Assembly (NCBI GenBank): GCA_947177615.1
Contig: CAMWUY010000005.1
Location: forward strand, 1-35,720
Direction of reading: 5' to 3'
From: an uncultured Porphyromonadaceae bacterium
Lineage (GTDB): Bacteria > Bacteroidota > Bacteroidia > Bacteroidales > Muribaculaceae
DNA: 35,720 nt
Shown here: piece by piece, positions 1 through 8,527 of the stretch
Position numbering within the stretch: the stretch's first letter is position 1
Layout: every line of letters starts with the position of its first letter
Position numbers and translations under genes: made by a program
The notes under the pieces: generated by a model
The model's database searches: none
What the model was told of the DNA's origin: nothing
The model's input: the letters and a program-made list of their open reading frames with translations, nothing else

Positions 1-743
1 TCTCCCTCGCAACCTTTGAGCAGTTCGCAAAGGTTCAGTTCTTTTGCTTCGTCTTTTGCATCCTTTTGCTTTTCTTTTGCTTCCATAGTTTCTTTGTTTT
101 CTTCGGTGTAGGGTTCAAGGTCTGTTTGATGTAGTACATAAGCACCGCAAGGTGTAACTTTCACCTCATACATATCAGGGTTATAGGTGTAGTTAAACCC
201 TATTATCTCTCCTATGTGAAAGCATTTGTCTATTGCGGTGGCTTTTATAGTCACCTTATCTCCAACCTTGAACTCCGGCTTTGGCTCGACTTGAACAGAT
301 TCTTGTACGGTTTGTTCAAGTCTGTGTTCAAGTTCGGACTTCGCGAAGCTATCTTCTTTAGGTTCTGTGGTAGTTGCATTTTTTGCAACAACCACTTCTG
401 GTTCATCTTTTCCAATGTTTGAAAAATTGGAAGAGTCTGGAGTGTCGGGCAGGCACTTGTCGCCAAAAAGGTTCTTTAGAAGTTCTCGCTTGCCTTCATA
501 TTTTAAATTGCCAGTCCTTGACAAGTCAGCAGTGGCTTGATTAAATTCTTCGATAATGTCTTTGCGGAGAATCGTTAATACTTCCTCCGGCTCGGTGTCC
601 GAGGTGAGGTTGTGGTGGCCGAAGAAATTGCAAAGAAAGTTCCTTAGACCCATATTTATGCTTTCTCTATATCGTTTTCTTATGTGGGTTCTGGTCTCTT
701 TGGGCAAACTTGCCCAAGCAAGGTCTTGTTGTTCTCTTTTCAT
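1..743 (-). CDS. Hypothetical phage protein, C-terminus cut by window edge
   Basis: An open frame runs from an ATG at 743-741 to the left edge with no stop (about 247 codons), so the C-terminus lies outside the window. The start overlaps the stop of the preceding gene as ATGA, which supports the choice and implies translational coupling. The N-terminal half is charged and helical. Around residues 120-150 it is rich in acidic and Thr residues, like a linker. After that comes a stretch beginning FKVGDKVTIKA that looks like a small beta-barrel (KOW/SH3-like). The last visible part is rich in Lys and Glu. I do not recognise a function. It is the last visible gene of the leftward operon that starts near 2586. 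Confidence 0.75.
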   Translation of the reverse strand, partial: MKREQQDLAWASLPKETRTHIRKRYRESINMGLRNFLCNFFGHHNLTSDTEPEEVLTILRKDIIEEFNQATADLSRTGNLKYEGKRELLKNLFGDKCLPDTPDSSNFSNIGKDEPEVVVAKNATTTEPKEDSFAKSELEHRLEQTVQESVQVEPKPEFKVGDKVTIKATAIDKCFHIGEIIGFNYTYNPDMYEVKVTPCGAYVLHQTDLEPYTEENKETMEAKEKQKDAKDEAKELNLCELLKGCEG

Positions 744-1027
744 TTTATTGATTGTTGAGTCTGGTTAGATAGATTTATATTTGCAGGGATCTCGACTTCT
801 TCGATTGGGTCAAACCACTCATCGAGTTTCCCATGCTCATCCAATCCCCCTACTTCGATAAAGAGCACACAATCTTTGTCGGGTGGAGATTCTCTCAGTT
901 CCGCAAGCCAATTTGCATGAACTTTCTTCGCATCATCAAGATACCATGTGTGTCTTTTGGGCCGACGTTCCCAACGATATTTCGGCACACCAACAACTTT
1001 CAGGACTACCTGATAAACCAACTTCAT
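740..1027 (-). CDS. Hypothetical protein, 95 aa
   Basis: Small acidic protein of 95 aa with no recognised domain. The N-terminal 30 residues are basic and hydrophobic (a beta-rich start ending in a WERRPKRHTWY segment). The C-terminal half is acidic and contains LFIEVGGLDEHGKLDEWFDP. Its TGA stop overlaps the ATG of the downstream gene (ATGA at 743-740). It sits in a compact leftward operon of small genes typical of phage accessory regions. The function is unknown. Confidence 0.7.
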   Translation of the reverse strand: MKLVYQVVLKVVGVPKYRWERRPKRHTWYLDDAKKVHANWLAELRESPPDKDCVLFIEVGGLDEHGKLDEWFDPIEEVEIPANINLSNQTQQSIK

Positions 1028-1063
1028 AGCTATATCAAATCAATTTAGTGGAGTAAACACCCA

Positions 1064-1474
1064 TTATTGGAGATTGTCTGTTACATATTCTTTGTCTGCT
1101 TTACTCAGTAAGAAGTCTTTACTTAACTTCCACTTTATACAGTCCTTTCGACCGATAAGACTTTCGGCTATCTTGTCTATTTGGTCAGCCGAGTCTTCAA
1201 TACAGGAGGATCGGAGCTCTTCCGCTTCATTGAGCAGTGCGTGGGCGATTTGTCTCTCTTTGGTCTCCTTATCCCGGTAGGCTATTTCCCGGCGATTTGC
1301 GGCTTCCGCAAGAATATGAACAAGGGAACTGTGTCCGACCTCTTTGTATTCCTTGCAGAAGGTATGCTTATCCATCTTTCCTGCCATCATGTAAATGAAG
1401 TTGGCTGTCTCGTACTCTGCCGCTTCGCAGGTCTCCTCGTAGCCGATAAGGGTGCTGTATTCTTGTATTGTCAT
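1064..1474 (-). CDS. Hypothetical helical phage protein, 136 aa
   Basis: A largely alpha-helical protein of 136 aa. A motif around residues 28-45 (YMMAGKMDKHTFCKEYKE) looks like small proteins I associate with Bacteroidales phages and conjugative elements, but I cannot name a family. The C-terminal half has long charged helices rich in Glu, Lys and Arg. It is third from the left edge in the operon and separated from the upstream gene by 11 bp, so cotranscription is likely. No catalytic motif is visible. Confidence 0.75.
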   Translation of the reverse strand: MTIQEYSTLIGYEETCEAAEYETANFIYMMAGKMDKHTFCKEYKEVGHSSLVHILAEAANRREIAYRDKETKERQIAHALLNEAEELRSSCIEDSADQIDKIAESLIGRKDCIKWKLSKDFLLSKADKEYVTDNLQ

Positions 1475-1485
1475 GGTCGCGTGAG

Positions 1486-1809
1486 TTAGATTATTTCAGC
1501 GTTCTCTGCTTCAAACCATTTGTTGTAATCATCTTCATCGCAGTGCCCTGCGAGGGATGTGAGGAAGTGCCACGCCTTTTGGTCGATTTCATCATCTTCG
1601 TTGCTAACGTATGTTCCCCAGTAGGAATCGTCGCTATGGTATTCGACTTGAACCGTTGCTTCGAGGGCTTCTTTGAAATACTTTTGTCCTTCTGGGGTAA
1701 TCTTTACCGGAGGGCATACTGCGATTGCGTCCACGCCATCTACTGTTACGTCAAAATCATCACCAATAATATTAATTGCGTGCAGGAGGTCTTTCAATGT
1801 CGTTTCCAT
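1486..1809 (-). CDS. Hypothetical acidic protein, 107 aa
   Basis: Strongly acidic protein of 107 aa with many Asp/Glu and aromatic residues and no recognised domain. The N-terminus has a DDFDVTVDGVDAIAVCPPVK stretch suggestive of a small beta-sheet fold. The C-terminus is HCDEDDYNKWFEAENAEII. Acidic small phage proteins are sometimes DNA mimics or inhibitors, but nothing here demonstrates that. It follows the 145-aa gene after a gap of 68 bp and belongs to the same leftward operon. Confidence 0.7.
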   Translation of the reverse strand: METTLKDLLHAINIIGDDFDVTVDGVDAIAVCPPVKITPEGQKYFKEALEATVQVEYHSDDSYWGTYVSNEDDEIDQKAWHFLTSLAGHCDEDDYNKWFEAENAEII

Positions 1810-1877
1810 GTTTGATAGATTTTAGTATTTAGTCTATATTCCATATTTATGTCTGTAATATTCTGTCACTGCTTTCA

Positions 1878-2315
1878 TCAACGTATATATCGCATTGGCG
1901 TACTCGCTTTCAGGTAGCGCTCAAACCTATCTCCTACGCTGGTAGCAACTTCCGGCCAACCGTACAAGGCTCCAAGAAGTATTTTCATTCCGATTTGAGG
2001 TATATAACCATCGGCGCCGCCAACTTCGGCATAACTGTCAGGATAAACCTCAGCGTATTCATACGCCGCTTTCATCAGAGCTTCTTTGTTGAGTTGGAAT
2101 TTCTGCCCGGTTTCAATATCTGTGAAACACAAATCGCGTCCATCAAACAACGCTGACACCGTTTGCTCAAAGAAAGGATCGGCGTCCACTGGATTGTCAA
2201 TAGTTAAAAGGTTTGATAATCCAAACTGATAGCTATAATCCATCGCGCTCGTTATGAGAGAGCACAGTTCTTGGCAGTCTATTACCAGGGAATTAGTCAA
2301 CAATGCCATCGCCAT
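1878..2315 (-). CDS. Hypothetical protein, 145 aa
   Basis: Protein of 145 aa without a recognised domain. Two ATGs are possible, at 2315 and 2309, giving nearly the same product. The start overlaps the end of the upstream gene by about 20 bp, as is usual in this operon. The sequence is a mix of helices (including FQLNKEALMKAAYEYAEVYP) and a Gly-rich middle (EVGGADGYIPQIGMK). No signal peptide or membrane segment is apparent. Confidence 0.7.
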   Translation of the reverse strand: MAMALLTNSLVIDCQELCSLITSAMDYSYQFGLSNLLTIDNPVDADPFFEQTVSALFDGRDLCFTDIETGQKFQLNKEALMKAAYEYAEVYPDSYAEVGGADGYIPQIGMKILLGALYGWPEVATSVGDRFERYLKASTPMRYIR

Positions 2316-2586
2316 AGTACATATCGAAACGTGTCATTTCTGAGAGAGAGTTGTACCATTTGTTGTACTCTTCCTCCACAGCCTTATCCTCAAATTTGTA
2401 ATACATGCCGTTGCAGTATCTGAGGGTCCGGTTCATCTCATAAAACTCTCGGAAGAGTTCTTCTTTTGAGTCTGCCTCTTTCACAAATGTACGGTCGGGC
2501 TCGTTGTAGTCTCTAAAATAGATTATCTTCGCAGAGAATTTCCCCTCCGCCTGAGGTGTCTCGATTGTTGAGGTTTCTTTTGTCAT
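2293..2586 (-). CDS. Hypothetical protein, first gene of the left operon
   Basis: A 97-aa protein. A longer reading frame extends to 2640, but the promoter -7 box lies at 2628-2635 inside that extension, so translation must start downstream. The ATG at 2586-2584 is preceded by CCGACAACA, the same bases that precede the ATG of the XRE gene at 15590, and it gives a product starting MTKETSTIE. The rest has alternating charged and aromatic residues with a Tyr-rich C-terminus. No known domain is recognised. It is the first gene after the promoter module at 2612-2658. Confidence 0.75.
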   Translation of the reverse strand: MTKETSTIETPQAEGKFSAKIIYFRDYNEPDRTFVKEADSKEELFREFYEMNRTLRYCNGMYYKFEDKAVEEEYNKWYNSLSEMTRFDMYYGDGIVD

Positions 2587-2611
2587 TGTTGTCGGATTTT
2601 TGATTACTTTA

Positions 2612-2658
2612 ATCTTATTTGCATACGCAAAATTAGTCAAAAATAATCATTCCTGCAA
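2612..2658 (-). promoter_or_regulatory. Leftward promoter P1 with conserved leader motif
   Basis: Read on the minus strand: TTGC (2658-2655), a 19-nt spacer, TAATTTTG (2635-2628), 5 nt, then GCAAATAAGAT (2622-2612). This fits the Bacteroidetes promoter consensus of a TTG-type box at -33 and TAnnTTTG at -7. The spacer contains TGATTATTTTTGAC directly against the -7 box. The same arrangement with the same spacing occurs at 18382-18428 and 30555-30601. It drives the leftward operon beginning at 2586. Confidence 0.75.
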
Positions 2659-2708
2659 GTTTTTGAGAGATTATTTTAATCAAATCTGCAAATTTTCCCG
2701 TTGAGAGT

Positions 2709-2739
2709 TAGGCATTCTCGGATATTTTTCGTACCTTTG
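2709..2739 (+). promoter_or_regulatory. Rightward promoter P5 of locus A
   Basis: TACCTTTG at 2732-2739 fits the Bacteroidetes -7 consensus. The -33 box 19 nt upstream is poor (TAGG). The 14 bases TTCGTACCTTTGCA at 2728-2741 are repeated exactly at 21421-21434, the start of locus B. It is divergent from P1, with about 50 bp between the outer boxes. It should drive the structured RNA and the two plus-strand genes. Confidence 0.6.
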
Positions 2740-2745
2740 CACCGA

Positions 2746-2952
2746 AGTTGAGTTACAGACAAGAGAGTCAAAAATCAACAGACATACAATAGCCTAACCG
2801 TCGTCGAACTACCACCTTGATAACTCCAGGCTATCTTAAGTTTACCCACTGGGCATTGTGCCTCTGTGTGCATACACACGCAGGACGCAACCTATTGGGT
2901 AAACGGCTGTGGTAGGCCGGACGACGTTAGGCTGCTGTCCTGCGTCTTTTTT
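2746..2952 (+). ncRNA. Candidate structured RNA or leader, locus A
   Basis: About 200 nt with nested pairing: P1 2791-2805 with 2920-2933 (14 bp, one bulge), P2 2809-2815 with 2909-2915 (7 bp), P3 2840-2848 with 2896-2904 (9 perfect bp) and P4 2861-2870 with 2875-2884 (10 positions, one mismatch, one wobble, CATA loop). A further perfect 9-bp match, ACGCAGGAC (2878-2886) with GTCCTGCGT (2937-2945), would compete with P4 and cross P1 as a pseudoknot. It is followed by TTTTTT at 2947-2952. It lies between a promoter and the gene at 2991. It may be a free small RNA ended by the T-tract or a cis-acting leader. The 5' end is estimated from the promoter. I match it to no known RNA family. Confidence 0.6.
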
Positions 2953-2990
2953 GTGGATAGTTGCCTTTAACGAGCAAATATGAAGTAACA

Positions 2991-3476
2991 ATGGTAACTA
3001 TCAGACACAACATCGACGAAAGTAAATTCAAATATCTCTGGGCCAAATACGTCAAAGGCTCCAACCTAAATAGGCACTGCGCCCAATGTGTGCCGGGAAC
3101 ATTCAGTAAGAAGTTCTCCGGTGCTTGGAATAAGGACTTACTCAGCCAACCTATACTTGCGATGGACGAGGTGCACGACGGAGATTATCAGGCTATATAC
3201 TTTTGTGGCGTTTTCAAGCAGGGTTTTTCAACAAAGAAGAACTATCCCCATAATTTACACCTTGCAGTTATCCCGGCCGAAGGGAGAACCGATACATTCA
3301 ACTTTGAAAACTGGCACATCGAGATTGAGAATGGATATATCTCTCGGATTCCAGGAGAAAATGAGTTGGACGAGCAATTCTTCAAGGAACCTTACGACTA
3401 TCATTACTACACCTGCCGCATCTTTCGGTGGATGGTGGGCTTCTTTCATCCTGAACTAATTAAACAACCGATATGA
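2991..3476 (+). CDS. Paralogue A: unknown protein with W-YV-G-NLN-HC motif
   Basis: A 161-aa protein. An upstream in-frame ATG exists at 2961, but the ATG at 2991 aligns without gaps with the start of the gene at 18363: 13 of the first 30 residues are identical. Shared motifs along the length are W..YV.G.NLN.HC (residues 17-30), Y.CGV, NLH.A, and TCR near the C-terminus. No known domain is recognised. The conserved His and Cys residues could be catalytic or metal-binding, but this is speculation. It is on the plus strand, against the general direction, downstream of the folded RNA, and its stop overlaps the next start (ATGA at 3473-3476). Confidence 0.75.
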   Translation: MVTIRHNIDESKFKYLWAKYVKGSNLNRHCAQCVPGTFSKKFSGAWNKDLLSQPILAMDEVHDGDYQAIYFCGVFKQGFSTKKNYPHNLHLAVIPAEGRTDTFNFENWHIEIENGYISRIPGENELDEQFFKEPYDYHYYTCRIFRWMVGFFHPELIKQPI

Positions 3477-4033
3477 AACAAATATTACTTACCTTATTGT
3501 GCCTAGTAGCAATCATTCCAATGCAAGCACAGAAGATCCTGAGCGATGACACTGCTAATGGAACACGCTCAATCATTACGAGCAAGGAGAATGTAAAATC
3601 CGGCAATGACCGCGTTGTAGTATACGCCGGTCTAAGCCTTATGCAATCAGATGGGGAACCGCATTATTTCCTCTCCCTCAAACTCTCGGCGATGAAGCAT
3701 TTGGCAATTAGCAAAGAAAACCGAATACTTCTAAAAGACCAAAACGGAGAAGTCATAACCCTAACAACACCGCAGGGAAGCTACGGCGCCGACACTCGCA
3801 ACGTCGGTGGATTCAATCTCTATGAGATTAACGTAGATTACCCGGTTACCTTGGAGCAGCTACAACAGTTGGCAGACGGCGTAACGAAAATTAGGATTGA
3901 GTTAGATAATGATGAACCTTTCGAGAAAGACTATAAGAAAGATAAAATCGGAAAGGTAATTCAAACCGATTTAAGCCTAATCGCCGGCGCTCTTGGCACC
4001 GACAAAAAGGCTTCATTCTCGGACGGCTTCTGA
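3473..4033 (+). CDS. Secreted protein with signal peptide, 186 aa
   Basis: The N-terminus is a clear Sec signal peptide: MK, a hydrophobic core (ILLTLLCLVAIIP) and a cleavage-like MQAQ-K at about residue 20. There is no lipobox cysteine, so the mature protein is probably periplasmic or outer-membrane associated. The mature part looks beta-rich (repeated YAGLSLMQSDG, YFLSLKLSA and VITLTTPQGSYG strands), with an acidic segment near 145-155. Start and stop overlap with paralogue A (ATGA) shows translational coupling. Host-type export from a phage gene on the opposite strand suggests a lysogenic-conversion (moron) gene. I do not recognise the family. Confidence 0.75.
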   Translation: MKQILLTLLCLVAIIPMQAQKILSDDTANGTRSIITSKENVKSGNDRVVVYAGLSLMQSDGEPHYFLSLKLSAMKHLAISKENRILLKDQNGEVITLTTPQGSYGADTRNVGGFNLYEINVDYPVTLEQLQQLADGVTKIRIELDNDEPFEKDYKKDKIGKVIQTDLSLIAGALGTDKKASFSDGF

Positions 4034-4042
4034 ACCGATATG

Positions 4043-4070
4043 AGGGTCGACGTAACACGCCGGCCCTTTA
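4043..4070 (+). terminator. Weak terminator after the plus-strand pair
   Basis: AGGGTCG-AC (4043-4051) can pair with CGCCGGCCCT (4058-4067) with one mismatch and a wobble, followed by TTTATAATT. It sits 10 bp after the stop of the secreted-protein gene, where two converging units meet. The T-tract is short, so efficiency is uncertain. Confidence 0.4.
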
Positions 4071-4301
4071 TAATTCTACTTTAGCGCGGAAGTGGTTTAT
4101 GATGTTGTAGATGGTTCGCTGGGATTTTCCATACTTATCTCCGAGTACCGCCACGCAATAGGTCGTTTTATGATCATGTTTCTTCATGGCGCGGAATTCC
4201 TCGTAGATGCAGAGGTCTTCAATGTCATTCACGTTAATTTGATTCTTCATCAGAATCTGAAGAAGGCTCTCGTTAGCCTTTATGAGTTCGTAACAGTTCA
4301 T
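4068..4301 (-). CDS. Small helix-turn-helix protein, 77 aa
   Basis: A 77-aa basic protein whose C-terminal part (residues about 42-73, including YCVAVLGDKYGKSQRTIYNI) reads as a helix-turn-helix of the Mor/TrfB type. The N-terminal 35 residues are helical. It lies 5 bp after the tape measure stop and is the last gene of the morphogenesis operon, meeting the plus-strand pair tail to tail. It could be a late or accessory transcriptional regulator. No target site can be assigned. Confidence 0.6.
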   Translation of the reverse strand: MNCYELIKANESLLQILMKNQINVNDIEDLCIYEEFRAMKKHDHKTTYCVAVLGDKYGKSQRTIYNIINHFRAKVEL

Positions 4302-4306
4302 ATCGG

Positions 4307-7300
4307 TTAGATGTTATCAAGATTTTCTATCATTTCTACACGGGCTTGCGTCTCAGTGATTTCTACAACAGACACAACTGGTTTAATCTCTTTGGCGGCT
4401 TCCTTAAAGCCGTCAGTCATCATTTCAGCATTGTCGATGGTGGTGTATGAGTTGGCGACCTGAATGGGGACACCGGCCCCAATTCCATTCATGGCAGCGA
4501 GAAGTGGTTCATACAAGCGAGTGGCCCTGGCTGTCATTACATATTCGCCGTTTGAGAGCATTGCAGGTATGCTGTCGCTCGTTCCAGAGCCTGGACCGGT
4601 AACTTTACCACCAGTCGCAAACTTGGCGCTCTTAACGGTAGATATGGCGGTCGCTACGTTGGCAAGGACTGTCGCAACAGTAGTAGCAATCGCGGCCATA
4701 TTAGCCGGGAATGGAAGAGCAGAAGCACTGGCGATACCAGACGAAAGGGCTCGGCCGGTATCAATGGCTATCTGTGCAAGAGTGATAACCTTCGCCATTT
4801 TTGCAAATGCCGAGTTTTCATCACCCAGAGCATTGAGCAAACTAATAAGACCGTTTGATACAGCTCGCGCGGCTTGTTGCTTGGCCTGCTCGTTCTTTAT
4901 ATAGGCTTCGTTGATTGCAACCTGCTTATTCAACCACTCTTGTTTAGCGGCGTTCTGCTCGGCAATCCATTCAGCATCGGTCTGTGTAGATAACTGTCCT
5001 CTTTCGATGAGAGCTTCATAAGACTTTTGAGCACTTTCTTCCTCTAATTGGAGTTTCTGTGCTTCGTAACCTCCAATAGCTTCGAGCTTGCGAGTCCTGT
5101 CGGCTTCCATTTCTTCATCAGTCATGGTGCGCCAACTATCTCGGTGGAGTTGCTTCTCGGTTTCAGAGATTGTGAGCTGTTCTATCTCGTTCCGAAGGAC
5201 CTCTCTTTGACGCTCGATAAGGATGGTTTTATTATCTTCCTCGGTCTGGGCACGTTCCTTACGGTACTTCTCACGGATAGCTTCGAGAGCTTCCTGTTTT
5301 TCGGTTTCGTTTTCATACTCTCTCTCAGCAGCCGCCAGATCAAGTTTCTCTTTGTCTTCAATAAGTTTGAGCTTGAGTGCCAACTCTTCTGCAGAACCCT
5401 TTTCAACAGCAGAGAGTTTGAGTTCAATGAGTTTGCTATCGTGCTCGATTTGGACTTTGAGTTCATCCTCATTAAACTTAGCAATAGCCTGAGCTTTCTG
5501 CTTTTCAAGAGAGTCAATAATACTGAGAATTGCGGCCCGGCTCTTCTCGGTCAGCGTAGCATCCTCTGCCAGTTTCTTCTTGTATTCCTCAATCTGGCGG
5601 TCATAGGACAATTCGAGAACCTTACGACGGGTTTCAACGGCCTGCTTGGTAATCTTGAGCAACTCATCTTCCGCCTTGCGGAGTAGTTCGGCTTCGGTCT
5701 TAGCCGGGTCTGCAGAAGAGGTTGAGGGTTTATTGGTGGAACCTCCACCTCCGCCACCAGTACCAGTGTTGCCGGTTGGTTCAGGCGTTCCGCCCCCGTT
5801 ATTATTTTTATTACCGCTATCTCCATTGCCAACAACAGTAGCATCACCACCCGAAGCCGGCTTATTCAGTGTTACCTTCTCTAATTTGGTATCCATATTG
5901 GCAAAACTGTCAAGAACGTCATCACGTATCTCTTTGGCAGTGCTTACGGCAACATCTTTTTGATTCTTATAGAAGTTGGTGACGGCACGGCCAAGGTCCT
6001 TCACACCTTCTACAGCATCTCCCCAGTGGAGAGTGAACAAACCTTTGAGTGCTCGTGCAACGCCACTGATAATGTCGCCCAGTAGTTTGAACGAATTGCC
6101 AATCGAGGCAATGCCGGCTTTAAGTATGGCCCATACAGCTTTGAAGACTGTACCTATCGTTGCAACAACACCACGAACAAGAATGGAGTCATTGTAAAAT
6201 TCGATAAACCAGTTTATGACATCTACGATTACCTCTTTGAGCTTATTCAGTGCCCCTCCTATGAAGCTCTTAATTGCTCCACCTATGCGACCAATCACAC
6301 CCTCTCCACTGTTGAAGGCATCCCACAGCTTCATTACCAGTTCAAAACAAAGAGAGATTACAGCGGTAATGATGAAGCCCTTGAACGCTGTTTTTGCAGT
6401 AGTGATAAAGCCCTTTACAGCAATACCGGCGGTCTGCATGGCACCTTTCCACCCGGTAGCCGTCGACACGGCAGCCGCATTTTCCATTGCGGTAATCTCC
6501 GCTGTCTTGGCCTTGGCGAGAGCCTTTTCTGTTTCAGCCAACTGCTTCTTCTGTACGGTGAGTTTATTAGCGATCAATTCTTTCTCCGCGCCCGATGCTC
6601 TCTCATATTGGGTTTCGAGCCGGCACATCTGCTGGGTCTGGAGTCCTCTCTGCTTCTGCAGGTCATTCACACGCTTAGTGGCGGTTTCTGCATTGGTGAT
6701 AATATCAGACTTCATTGTGGTTACGGAAGTCTTAACCATCTTAATGAGAGCCGTCAGAGAGATACCGCCAATTACAGCAGCTATCATCGTTGCCAACTCA
6801 TTCAGATTCTCCCGACAATATGCGATAATGTCAGTAATCATCTGTAATGGGCCAGTGAGAGATTCAGCCATACCACCGGAAGCCTCAGCCATCATTGCTT
6901 CTGCATCAGCGGCCAATTCTGCTTTTTGCTGTTCATACTGTGTCTGTGCCTCTTCCAACTTGGCAAGTCCTTCCTCACTCTGTCCGAACCGGGCTTCAAT
7001 AGCTGCTTTCTCCTGTTCATAGCCATCATCGATAGCCTGAGCTCTTGCAAGGATTTCTCCCTCTATCTTCTTGCTATCTCCGTGCCAGATTGATATGAGC
7101 AGACCTTCCCATGCAGACTTGAGAGAGTCAGCAGCTACTGTATAGTTCGAGAATGACTGTTCAAACATACGGGCCACTGTGTCGGCGGCATTTACACCAT
7201 TCACACCGAGATTGTCAGTCATGAAAGCGTCGAGGTCTTCGATACTATTCAAGAGAGCCATTACAGAACCGGCGGCTCTACTACCAAAGATGTCAGCAAG

Positions 7301-8527
7301 ATCCTGCATCTTCGTATTGGACTCCATGATACCGCTATCATTAAGACGCTTGAGCGTAGCAATAAGACCTTCCTCCTTGATGGTATTTTCGTCGATAGAC
7401 AAATTCCATTTCTGCATTGCCTGAAGACCCTGCGGAGAAGTGGCTACAAGGCCCGTGAGAGCCTGCTTCATCACGGTACCGGCATCAGCACCCTTGATAC
7501 CATTGTTTGCAAGGATGGCAAGGGCGGCATTAGTTTCTTCCAGCGATATACCAAGAGTATAAGAGAGCGGCGCTGTGTTCTTCAAACCATCAGCGAGCAA
7601 CTTTATATCGGTAGCTGACTTCGCACATACGGCCGACATAACATCTCCGACACGGTTCACTTGGTCGACACTGAGGTGGAAGGCGTTGAGTTGGTTGGTT
7701 ACAATATCAGCGGCTTCTGCAAGCTCTATTTTGTTAGCCTGAGCCAACTGCAGTGTACCGGCAAGTACCGAAGTCGCATTGGCGGCGCTCAAACCGTTTC
7801 GGGTCAGGTTTTCCAACGCCTCGGCAGCTTCGGTCGCGGTGTATCGAGTGGTAGAGCCCAAACGTTCAGCTTCCCGACGCATCATTATAAACTCGACGGT
7901 CGTGGCATTGGTAATTGATTGTACCTTTGCCATCTGGTCGTCAAATGTGGTACCGGCTTGTTTTACCTGGTCTGTGAAAGACTTGAAGCCAGTTATACCA
8001 GCGACTGCGAGAAATGCTTTCGTAAGGTCTTTAACCTTGCTCTCCACCTTACCCAGTCCGTCAACTGCTTCCGGGTAATTACCTACGTTTCGGTAGAAGC
8101 GGAGTGTTTCCCCCTCTGCCTCTTTGAGCTCGGTGGTAATACCGACAATCTTTTTCTTCAATTCCTCTCCGGCGGCGCTTTCTCGTTCACTCCGGGACAT
8201 GGCATCGTAAGCCCGCGTAGCCTCCGAGAGTTGTGCGCGCAGTTGGTTAAGGGAACCTACCTGTTCCTGATTGGCTTTATTTTGGGTCTGGATTTGCCGT
8301 GTCAGCACGTTAGAAGCCTGCTGACTGAATCTCAACTGTTGATCGGCGGCCGCCATACTGCGGTGGTATTCTTCCGTTGAGATTTGACCGCTCTTGTGCA
8401 TTTCGGATAGAGTCTTCATCGCCTGGCGAGTATCTTCGATTTCCTTGCGATACTTGCCGAGCGCGTTCACTGCCGATTCATAGCGGACCTGTATATCAAG
8501 TATTTTGGTTTGAACGTCTGATGCCAT
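4307..8527 (-). CDS. Phage tail tape measure protein, 1406 aa
   Basis: The length of this protein sets the tail length, and it scaffolds tail tube assembly. Residues 1-150 are coiled coil. A TP901-type tape measure core follows at about 170-450, with FDDQMAKVQSITNAT at 195-209 and the typical TRYTATEAAEAL region. Hydrophobic segments lie near 565-590 and 715-740, probably for membrane insertion during DNA entry. A Gly/Thr/Ser-rich linker is near residue 920, followed by a long Glu/Lys coiled coil. The C-terminus has GGKVTGPGSGTSDSIPAMLS, a common ending of Bacteroidetes tape measures. It follows the 744-aa tail protein directly. A tape measure implies a long-tailed (siphovirus or myovirus) particle. 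Confidence 0.93.
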   Translation of the reverse strand: MASDVQTKILDIQVRYESAVNALGKYRKEIEDTRQAMKTLSEMHKSGQISTEEYHRSMAAADQQLRFSQQASNVLTRQIQTQNKANQEQVGSLNQLRAQLSEATRAYDAMSRSERESAAGEELKKKIVGITTELKEAEGETLRFYRNVGNYPEAVDGLGKVESKVKDLTKAFLAVAGITGFKSFTDQVKQAGTTFDDQMAKVQSITNATTVEFIMMRREAERLGSTTRYTATEAAEALENLTRNGLSAANATSVLAGTLQLAQANKIELAEAADIVTNQLNAFHLSVDQVNRVGDVMSAVCAKSATDIKLLADGLKNTAPLSYTLGISLEETNAALAILANNGIKGADAGTVMKQALTGLVATSPQGLQAMQKWNLSIDENTIKEEGLIATLKRLNDSGIMESNTKMQDLADIFGSRAAGSVMALLNSIEDLDAFMTDNLGVNGVNAADTVARMFEQSFSNYTVAADSLKSAWEGLLISIWHGDSKKIEGEILARAQAIDDGYEQEKAAIEARFGQSEEGLAKLEEAQTQYEQQKAELAADAEAMMAEASGGMAESLTGPLQMITDIIAYCRENLNELATMIAAVIGGISLTALIKMVKTSVTTMKSDIITNAETATKRVNDLQKQRGLQTQQMCRLETQYERASGAEKELIANKLTVQKKQLAETEKALAKAKTAEITAMENAAAVSTATGWKGAMQTAGIAVKGFITTAKTAFKGFIITAVISLCFELVMKLWDAFNSGEGVIGRIGGAIKSFIGGALNKLKEVIVDVINWFIEFYNDSILVRGVVATIGTVFKAVWAILKAGIASIGNSFKLLGDIISGVARALKGLFTLHWGDAVEGVKDLGRAVTNFYKNQKDVAVSTAKEIRDDVLDSFANMDTKLEKVTLNKPASGGDATVVGNGDSGNKNNNGGGTPEPTGNTGTGGGGGGSTNKPSTSSADPAKTEAELLRKAEDELLKITKQAVETRRKVLELSYDRQIEEYKKKLAEDATLTEKSRAAILSIIDSLEKQKAQAIAKFNEDELKVQIEHDSKLIELKLSAVEKGSAEELALKLKLIEDKEKLDLAAAEREYENETEKQEALEAIREKYRKERAQTEEDNKTILIERQREVLRNEIEQLTISETEKQLHRDSWRTMTDEEMEADRTRKLEAIGGYEAQKLQLEEESAQKSYEALIERGQLSTQTDAEWIAEQNAAKQEWLNKQVAINEAYIKNEQAKQQAARAVSNGLISLLNALGDENSAFAKMAKVITLAQIAIDTGRALSSGIASASALPFPANMAAIATTVATVLANVATAISTVKSAKFATGGKVTGPGSGTSDSIPAMLSNGEYVMTARATRLYEPLLAAMNGIGAGVPIQVANSYTTIDNAEMMTDGFKEAAKEIKPVVSVVEITETQARVEMIENLDNI

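Noticed and set aside
2746-2952. Retron-type RNA (msr/msd) at locus A
   Set aside because: There is no reverse transcriptase anywhere in the window, and the pairing does not show the required outer inverted repeats around a template hairpin.
5048-7022. Long plus-strand open frames opposite the tape measure gene
   Set aside because: They are antisense shadows of a long repetitive-composition gene, with no promoter or start context of their own.
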